Assembly: GCF_905171775.1 (NCBI RefSeq)
Contig: NC_053490.1
Span: forward strand, 523,376,398 to 523,440,397
Direction of reading: 5' to 3'
From: Rana temporaria
Lineage: Eukaryota; Chordata; Amphibia; Anura; Ranidae
DNA length: 64,000 nucleotides
The translations under genes were made by a program, and so were the position numbers. The notes under the pieces were generated by a model. That model was not told the origin of the DNA and did no database searches. It saw only the letters and a program-made list of their open reading frames with translations. Below, piece after piece: positions 57,208-64,000 of the stretch (the first letter of the stretch is position 1; each line of letters begins with the position of its first letter).

Positions 57208-57634
57208 TTTAAACAGGTACAGCTGTATTTTAAACAATAATCATGACGTTTTTCGTTCACATATGTGTGAAGACTATATTTTAAACCAATAAAAATGTTT
57301 CCTTTAGTGAGCCTTTAACTCTAGGGGCACTCAGGGGTTAAAACCTATATTTAGAAAATGTATGGGGGTACCCAACGCTATAAAAACCTGGCGGCGAACC
57401 TCAAAAAATAACTAGCTACCTAGCGGCACCAGCGACACAAATACAGCGATCAGAAAACCGATCGCTTAGTGACACTGGCAATAGGGGGTGAAAGGGTTAA
57501 CTAGGGCGGTGATCAAGGGGTTAAACCTTTATTAGGGGGCTACCCTGGACCTAAAGGAGCCTAGGGCTAATGTCGTTAAGTGGTTAAAGTGAGTAAAATA
57601 CCGTACTTTCTTGTATTTAATTATTACAGGTACG

Positions 57635-57961
57635 TATACAATATAGTGCTGTCAATTTAGGCAGCACTTTACATACAGTATATATTGTACATTCACATGA
57701 GTCTCTACCTTTTAAGGAGCTTACAATCTAAGGTCTCACATTTATACATACACATACTAGGGCCAATTTGGACAGGAGCCAATGAACCTACCAGCATTTT
57801 TGAAGTGTGAGAAGAAACTGGAGTACCTGGAGGACAACCATGCAATCACAGGGAGAACATACAAACTCCAGGCAGGTAGTGTGAGCCATGGTTGGGATTC
57901 TAGCCGACAACCCTAGTGCTGCTAGGCAGAAGTGCTAACCACTTAGCCACTGTGCTGCCCC
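57635..57961 (-). mobile_element. tRNA-derived SINE
   Basis: On the minus strand the head reads ggggcagcacagtggctaag. The Pol III A box TGGCTAAGTGG (complement at 57939-57949) is intact; the B box is decayed (ggctagaatccc). The body has gtatgttctccctgtgattg, ggttcattggctcctgtcc and ttagattgtaagctcctta, familiar from a widespread fish and amphibian SINE. The tail fades near 57635. Confidence 0.7.
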
Positions 57962-57975
57962 ATATTATAGGTATA

Positions 57976-58352
57976 GGGCTAGATCCACAAAGAAATTACG
58001 CCAGCGTATCTATTGATACGCCGCATAATTTCAAAATTCCTGCGTCGTATCTTTGTTTTGAATCCTCAAAACAAGATACGACGGCTTCTGGGTTAGATCC
58101 GACAGGTGTACGTCTTCGTACGCCTTCGGATCTAAGATGCAATACTTCGGCGTCCACTGGGTGGCGGTTTCCGCGTCAGGTATGCAAATTAGCGATTTAC
58201 GACGATCCACGAACGTACGCGTGGCCGTCGCATTTTCTAACGTCGTCTGTAGTCGGCTTTTTCCAGCGTATAGTTAAAGCTGGTATTTTGCGGCGTATAG
58301 ATAGAATTGCCATGTTAAGTATGGCCGTCGTTCCCGCGTCGAAATTTGATTT
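57976..58352. mobile_element. Harbinger-like MITE R5, right part missing
   Basis: It starts gggctagatccac and follows MITE R4 closely (gggttagatccgacaggtgt, ggccgtcgttcccgcgtcg). It is cut at a T-run at 58352, where the next element begins. Confidence 0.65.
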
Positions 58353-59480
58353 TTTTTTTCTCCTATCACTTTCCAGGATGGCACCTGAGAGATGATGGCT
58401 CCTCCCCACAGGAAACACAATCACTTGACATTTTTCTATAAGTCCCCACCCTTCCCCTTGATCCTCAGTATTGATTGTGTTTCTCCCGAACACATCCTTC
58501 ACGTTTGTTTTGTTTTAAACTTAGAGACCGGGGAGGGTCGAAGGTACCCCTGTTGAGACAGGTTCTAGGGAGGCCGGGGAGGGCTGAACTAACCTGTAGG
58601 CTTGTCCAACTCACAGGTCGCCCCAGGCGTGCACCAGCGCTCTGAGCTGTCTTGCAGAAACCCCCCAGCGGATCCCAGGAGACCCCAAATAAACAGTCTC
58701 CTGCCGCTACAGGGCATAGCTCCTCTAAAAATAAATATGTGGGTACTGTAAGATAAACTTCCACTCAAAGCCCTGTTTGCTAAAGAAGCATAGAGGAAGC
58801 TAAGGCTAATAACTTAGCAGAGAAGGGGACTCCTGCAATAATGGGGCATCTCTCATCTATGCAGACGGAAAGGCCGGCAAATGTCAAAACTTTCCATGAA
58901 GCCGCCAGGCAGTCAGTAACATAAGGTCTGACATAGAGGAGCTTATCCCTAGAGAAGACATTTCCTCCCAGGAAGGCCTCGTCCGAATGGAATCTAGTGC
59001 CCTTCCCCCGCTCTCAGTCATTCCCTCTAGTCCAGGTAGAGGAAGCTAAGGAGGACAGGGAGGATATGGAAAGCCAAGCTGAACAGGACTCACCCTAGGG
59101 TCTGGTTATACTCCTGCAGGCAAGACAGGCCTCTGAAGAGATTATAGAAATCCCTAGAATGATCTCTTAGAGGGGGCTGAGCAAGGCTCAATCCAGGGTG
59201 TTGTTGTTTCACTTCATTAATTCCTAAAGGATTAGAGCCAGCCTGCCATGAGTCTGACAGACAGCTCACAATGGTGCTGTTAGAGGTTTAGCCCCAAAAA
59301 AGTTACCTCCTAAACTTTTAGGATAGGCCCAGCAAGGGGGCATCTTAGTGTGTATATTACCTTTGCGGGGGTTGCTTATTGGTTGCAAACATCTCCCCAG
59401 GTTCCAACCTATCACTTCTTCCTTACACTGCTGCTAGATCTGCCAGGGTGTAAGAGTTGATCAAACCTCTTGTGGCTAAG
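58353..59480 (+). mobile_element. Left end and decayed gag of a second DIRS-like element
   Basis: The left end reads ttctcctatcactttccagg, then atggcacctgag. Its reverse complement resembles the right terminus of the DIRS1-like element above (ggtgctgtcctgaaagactc): same layout, different subfamily. About 500 bp further, an acidic gag-like stretch can be read (EEAKEDREDMESQAEQDS) with stops around it. No polymerase is present. Confidence 0.5.
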
Positions 59481-59483
59481 CCG

Positions 59484-59661
59484 CAGAGTTTCTCATTTCC
59501 AGTCCTCAGGCCCCCCCAACAGGTCAGGTTTTCATGATTTCCATTATTTTGCACAGGTGATTTGATCAGTTTCACTGCCTTAGTAATCACCACAGCCTTT
59601 TCATCTGAGGGAAATCCTGAAAACCTGACCTGTTGGGGAGGACTGGAATTGAGAAACACTG
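59484..59661. mobile_element. hAT-type palindromic MITE
   Basis: The ends are cagagtttctcatttccag and ctggaattgagaaacactg; inner arms are caacaggtcaggttttca and gaaaacctgacctgttgg. ggctaag occurs just outside both ends as a partial 8-bp duplication. Confidence 0.8.
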
Positions 59662-60189
59662 GGCTAAGGCAACAAACCATTTAGGGCGGTGTGAGAAGCA
59701 TAAAATGCTAGCCTGCAACCCTTAATTGGGAGTTTCTCTGGTGCAAACCTATGTGCTAAAGCTATGAAAATCAGCCATACAGGTGTCTGATTGCCTCCAG
59801 CCTAAGATTATGGTCACCTCTTCATGAGACCCCTAATTGATTTCTGAGTCTGTGCTCGTTAAGGCCTTAAAGGCTTGTGTGGACCACCTGTGTGTGGACC
59901 AGCTACACCTACTCAGACCTATGCAATAGTAGGATAGCAGCTACCACTACTGTGGTATAGTCACACACCTCGGATTTCCATTATTGGAACTACCATGCTC
60001 CTTCACCGGGAGGAAGGATCATTATCTGGAAGTCGGGTTATACCTAGGACAGATTATTGGTCTGTCCACACATCAGAGATGCACAACATGGGGAGTTTTT
60101 ATCTTGTGTCATTTCTGATATATATATAAATATCCTATGACTCACCAGAAATGCCTAAAATTGATTAGGTAACGGTGCACTGTTCCTTA
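59662..60189. other. Interval with no recognised feature
   Basis: No open frame of note. It could be further decayed retrotransposon sequence from the element to its left, but nothing specific is visible. Confidence 0.3.
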
Positions 60190-60445
60190 TCAAACACAGA
60201 TCATTGAATTGTCGGCCGCACACTATTGTTGTTCAGAAACATACCACATTGAAATACTGTTGGTAAAAATTTCTGTCGGATACATGACTGTATACTATTG
60301 CTCATCAGAAAAGCATGACATGGATTTGTCGGTGACACCTCTATTATATAACCGCACACTATTGTTGTTTAGAAACATACCACATTGAATTACTGTTGGT
60401 AAAAAATTTCTGGAGGTTACATGTCCGTACCCGGTTGCTTATCAG
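60190..60445 (+). repeat. Tandem repeat of about 134 bp, roughly two copies
   Basis: The block cgcacactattgttgt ... aaacataccacattgaa ... starts at about 60219 and again at about 60353, each followed by ttgctcatcag or ttgcttatcag. The hAT element starts directly after the second copy. Confidence 0.75.
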
Positions 60446-60949
60446 TAGGGATGAGCCGAACATACCCGGGTTCGGTTCGCATCAGAACGTTCGAACAGAC
60501 CGCGGGTTCGCGCGAACATTTAGAACCCCATTGAAGTCTATGGGACTCGAACGCTCGAATTCAAAAACGATCATTTTAAAGACCAATATTCAATTTAATG
60601 TTGGTAAACGTCTTTCAGAACCTGGGTCTTGCCCCAGGGAACATGTATCAATCGAAAAAAATATTTTAAAAACGGCCGTTTTTCCGGCAGCAGTGATTTT
60701 AATGATGTTTAAAGTGAAAAAAAAAATGAAAAATTCCTTCAAATATCACACCTGCTGTGTGTCTCTAGTAGTGGCACGTGTTTAGAAATGTCCCTGCACA
60801 ACATTAAATTATTATAAGAACAAAGTAATTTAATACTGCTTGCGCACGTGCTGTGTGGGAACAATATCTCGATTATTTTAGGGGTGGTGGGGGGGGTGGC
60901 ATTATCTTTTTGGGAAAGCAAAATTGTAGAAAAAAGGGCACCCCTCAAA

Positions 60950-61850
60950 CATACTGTAATTGTAGCGCAACAAAGAGCCACGTGCAAAGTATTGCATCAA
61001 AAATTGTTATTAGGCGCCCCTGTTACACAGGGGCATAAAAATGTGTCCGTAGGTGCAACATAACACTGCAACCCCTCCCAATATCTGCAATTGGAGCGCA
61101 ACAAGGAGCCACGTGCAAAGTATTGCATCAAAAATTGTTATTAGGCGCCCCTGTTACACAGGGGCATAAAAATGTGTCCGTATAGGCGCAACATAACACT
61201 GCAACCCCTCCCAATATCTGCAATGGGAGCGCAACAAGGAGCCACGTGCAAAGTATTGCATCAAAAATTGTTATTAGGCGCCCCTGTTACACAGGGGCAT
61301 AAAAATGTGTCCGTAGGCGCAACATAACACTGCAACCCCTCCCAATATCTGTAATTGGAGCGCAACAAGGAGCCACGTGCAAAGTATTGCATCAAAAATT
61401 GTTATTAGGCGCCCCTGTTACACAGGGGCATAAAAATGTGTCCGTATAGGCGCAACATAACACTGCAACCCCTCCCAATATCTGCAATTGGAGCGCAACA
61501 AGGAGCCACGTGCAAAGTATTGCATCAAAAATTGTTATTAGGCGCCCCTGTTACACAGGGGCATAAAAATGTGTCCGTAGGCGCAACATAACACTGCAAC
61601 CCCTCCCAATATCTGTAATTGGAGCACAACAAGGAGCCACGTGCAAAGTATTGCATCAAAAATTGTTATTAGGCACCCCTGTTACACAGGGGCATAAAAA
61701 TGTGTCCGTAGGCGCAACATAACACTGCAACCCCTCCCAATATCTGTAATTGGAGCACAACAAGGAGCCACGTGCAAAGTATTGCATCAAAAATTGTTAT
61801 TAGGCGCCCTGTTAAACAGGGGCAGAAAAATTAGGCCTTAGGCACTGGTG
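60950..61850 (+). repeat. 131/133-bp tandem array, seven units, inside the hAT element
   Basis: Measured at agcgcaaca or agcacaaca, the unit starts are 60964, 61095, 61228, 61359, 61492, 61623 and 61754, so spacings are 131, 133, 131, 133, 131, 131. The 2-bp difference is an extra TA in gtccgtataggcg. Each unit contains a gcgcccctgttacacagggg hairpin. Confidence 0.95.
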
Positions 61851-61992
61851 GTGGAGCACAGAAAAAACAACATTTCTTACTAGCTAACAGCATGAAAAGT
61901 GAGGAGGAGAAGGATATTCCATCAGCAGCACAACAGGACAGTCACTCAGCATCAGCAGTCTCAAAGGGATCTGATATTTCAACACAAAATTC

Positions 61993-64000
61993 TTATTCAG
62001 TAACATCAGCATCAGGTGCTTGGTAGCCAGTGTTGATCCAAGCCTGATTCATTTTGATGAAGGTCAGTCGATCAACAGAGTCGGTGGAGAGGCGTACCCT
62101 GTGATCGGTCACAAAGCCTCCAGCAGCACTGAATGTGTGTTCTGAAAGAACACTGGGTGCAGGGCAAGCCAGTAGCTCAATTGCGTACTGTGCAAGCTCT
62201 GGCCAGTGATCCATCCTCAAGACCCAGTAAGCCAGAGGATTTTTCGTGGGGAAGGTGTCCAAGTCGGATCTTGCCGCTAGGTATTCCCGGACCATGTAAA
62301 CCAGACGCTGGCGATGGTTGCTGGAACCGGTCAGACCTTGGGGCTGCGGACTAAAAAATTGTCTGAACGCATCGGTCAGACGGCCACCTTCTCCACCGCT
62401 CCTTCTCTGACTCACCGAAGCCTCAGCAAGACGTTGTCCAGGGCCAGATTTTGGTAATCCCCCCGGTTCTGGGAACGCATTGCACAGACCCTTCTGCAAG
62501 GCCTCCCGCAGTAGTTTCATCTTCTGCTCCCTCTGCGATGGCAACATAAGATGCGTTACCTTACTCTTGTAACGTGGATCAAGGAGAGTTGCCAGCCAGT
62601 AATGATCCCTCTCCTTGATAGCACATACACAAGGATCCTTATGCAGGCTTTGCAGGATCAGGGAGGCCATGCAGCGTAGGTTTGCAGAGGCATTCGGGGC
62701 ACAGTCCTCTGGGTCACTGAGGATGACAGGATCCTCAGCCACCTCATTTCAGCCACGTAAAAGTCCACGTGTTCCTTGGGACTGTAAATGATCCCTTGAA
62801 GACTGCTGCTGTTGATGCTGAGTGCTAGGCTCCACCTCCATGCTGCTGATACAATCCTCCTCCTCCTCCTCTTCCTGTGTTCCAGGTGGGCAAGCAGGAA
62901 CAGTGTCTGGATAAAGGGGGCCTTGAGAGGTAAGGAAGTCCTCCTCTTCCTCCCTCTGTTCTGCCTCAAGGGCCCTGTCCATTATTCCACATAGGGTGTG
63001 CTCCAACATGTGAATAAGCAGGACAGTCTCACTGATGCATGCACTGTCACTGCTCACTATCCTCGTGGCCTCCTCAAATGGTGACAGGACAGTGCATGCA
63101 TCCCTGATCAAGGCCCACTGGCGTGGTGAAAAAAAAACAAGCTCCCCTGAGCCAGTTCTGCTGCCATATTGGCACAGGTACTCATTGATGGCCCTCTGCT
63201 GCGTGTGCAGCCGCTGCAGCATGGCCAATGTAGAGTTCCATCTGGTGGGCATGTCACAGATTAGGCGGTTCTTGGGCAGGTTGTATTCCCTCTGGAGGTC
63301 TGTCAGCCAAGCAGTGGCATTATATGACCTCCGGAAATGCACACAGACTTTCCTGGCCTGCCTCAGGACATCCTGTAAGCCAGGGTACCTGCCCAAGGAC
63401 CGCTGCACCACCAAATTGAGAACATAGGCAAAACAGGGCACATGGGTGAGTTTTCCACGTCGCAGGGCAGAGAGGAGGTTGGTGCCATTATCGCTGACCA
63501 CCATTCCAGGCTTCAGCTGGCGTGGCGTCAACCACCTCTGAGCCTGCCCCTGCAGAGCTGAAAGAACTCTTCCCCAGTGTGGCTCCTGTCTCCCAAGCAC
63601 ACCAGCTCTAGCACCGCATGGCATCTTGGCCTGCATTCCTGCGTAGCCCGTCGTACGCCTACGGAGCACGGCTGGTTCTGAGCCAACATCACCACAGGAA
63701 GAGGCCACAGAGGAAGAAGAAGAGGAGGGGGTGGAGGAGAGAGGTGTGTCACAAGCAGTAGTAGTGTTTTGGAGGCGTGGTGGCGGAACAACCTCCAAAA
63801 CTACTGTACCTTGCCCTGCGTCCTTCCAGCTGCCAGAGTCACCCAATGGGCCGTAAAAGACAGGTAACGTCCCTGTCCATGCCTGCTGGACCATGAGTCA
63901 GCGGTAAGATGCACCTTACCACTGACCGCCCTGTCCAGCGAGGCATGGACATTGCCTTCCACATGCCGGTAGAGAGCTGGAATCGCCTTCCGTGAGAAAA
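61993..64000 (-). pseudogene. hAT transposase (ZBED-like), frameshifted, 5' partial
   Basis: The N-terminal BED finger would lie beyond the window. At the right edge the frame reads SGKVHLTADSWSSRHGQGRY with the first catalytic Asp. After shifts near 63850 and 63550 the RNase-H-like core continues: PGMVVSDNGTNLLSALR with the second Asp, HVPCFAYVLNLVVQRSLG, and CDMPTRWNSTLAMLQRLH. Another shift near 62745 leads to the C-terminal frame (62742-61993) with LLDPRYKSKV, SVLSEHTFSAAGGFVTDHRV holding the Glu, and the hAT dimerisation block. Poly-Glu and Gln/Ser-rich linkers (62800-62960) are normal for the family. The frameshifts make it inactive. Confidence 0.9.

Larger units (their letters stand above)
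54065..57314. mobile_element. TTAA-flanked element nested in the piggyBac transposon
   Basis: It is flanked by TTAA at 54061-54064 and 57315-57318 with ends agggtcactaaaggaaa and tttcctttagtgagcc. These termini differ from the ccactt family, so it is another TTAA-using family (Kolobok or a different piggyBac lineage). No transposase is found. Part of its sequence, acaggtacagctgtatttta plus about 27 bp, is present at both 54550 and 57213. Confidence 0.75.
48871..57583 (-). mobile_element. piggyBac transposon with transposase gene, interrupted by another TTAA element
   Basis: It is flanked by TTAA at 48867-48870 and 57584-57587, with ends ccacttaagacccgg and aatgtcgttaagtgg. Left non-coding part: caatatgcagctaaaggacc, atagagctttct, gtatttgcgcagcg, gggccgagtacatgg. 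Right non-coding part: short related blocks with ggtgatcactggtgaaaggg and cctggcggcgaacct. These blocks recur in the MITEs of the window. Without the nested insertion (54065-57314) the element would be about 5.5 kb. Confidence 0.8.
60446..64000 (-). mobile_element. hAT transposon, right end beyond the window
   Basis: The left terminus is tagggatgagccgaacatac, followed by gaacgttcgaac and cgcgggttcgcgcgaac palindromes close to the end. Then come an untranslated region, a 131/133-bp tandem array and the transposase gene on the minus strand, which runs off the edge. The other terminus and the target duplication cannot be seen. Confidence 0.85.

Noticed and set aside
55602..57212. Open frames of 350-540 codons on both strands
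   Set aside because: They run through the 24-bp minisatellite; repeats without stop codons open several frames at once. No protein motif.
60396..60785. 129-codon plus-strand frame across the hAT terminus
   Set aside because: It crosses the transposon boundary and matches no known domain.
61081..61840. Possible CRISPR-like array because of regular spacing
   Set aside because: The units are full-length direct repeats without variable spacers, inside a vertebrate hAT transposon.

Overview
This is vertebrate nuclear DNA in which I find no intact host protein-coding gene. The repeat content points to an amphibian, most likely a frog of the ranid type: DIRS and Ngaro tyrosine-recombinase retrotransposons, very many TTAA-flanked piggyBac-type non-autonomous elements, Tc1 elements with long inverted ends, hAT and Harbinger-like miniature elements, an L1-group LINE and a tRNA-derived SINE. 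The organism call is inferred from transposon families, not from a host gene. Most open frames are shadows of minisatellites or decayed transposon genes.

Layout. 1-7.7 kb: piggyBac-type miniature elements (MITEs) nested in each other, with Harbinger-like and hAT insertions. 8.4-10.1 kb: a Tc1 element with a dead transposase. 10.4-12.7 kb: the 3' part of an LTR retroelement (zinc knuckle, coiled coil, 3' LTR) inside a broken piggyBac-type MITE. 13.6-23.25 kb: a tandem duplication of a roughly 4.4 kb unit. Each copy holds a long AT hairpin, AT-rich repeats and, at its right end, a promoter-like block. Copy A alone carries a Harbinger-like MITE; copy B alone carries an L1-group LINE. 24-33 kb: piggyBac-type and hAT MITEs, several with internal minisatellites. 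33.8-35.3 kb: a 33-bp minisatellite.

35.7-41.2 kb: a DIRS1-like element (gag, RT-RNase H, tyrosine recombinase, inverted terminal repeat) inserted in a piggyBac-type MITE. 41.3-42.8 kb: two piggyBac-type MITEs head to head. 43.1-48.8 kb: a Ngaro-like retrotransposon on the minus strand with gag, RT-RNase H, tyrosine recombinase and an SGNH-hydrolase-like domain. 48.9-57.6 kb: a piggyBac element with a decayed transposase gene, interrupted by a second TTAA-flanked element, itself interrupted by a MITE with a very G-rich minisatellite. 57.6-60.4 kb: a SINE, a MITE fragment, the left end of another DIRS-like element, a hAT MITE. 60.4-64 kb: a hAT transposon running off the right edge.

The piggyBac element at 48.9-57.6 kb shares non-coding end sequence with most MITEs here and is a plausible representative of their source family. 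Every coding element seen is frameshifted, stopped or truncated, so none looks able to move by itself. The only host signal is the promoter-like block with a candidate splice donor at 22.97-23.26 kb and its upstream duplicate at 17.7-18.0 kb.
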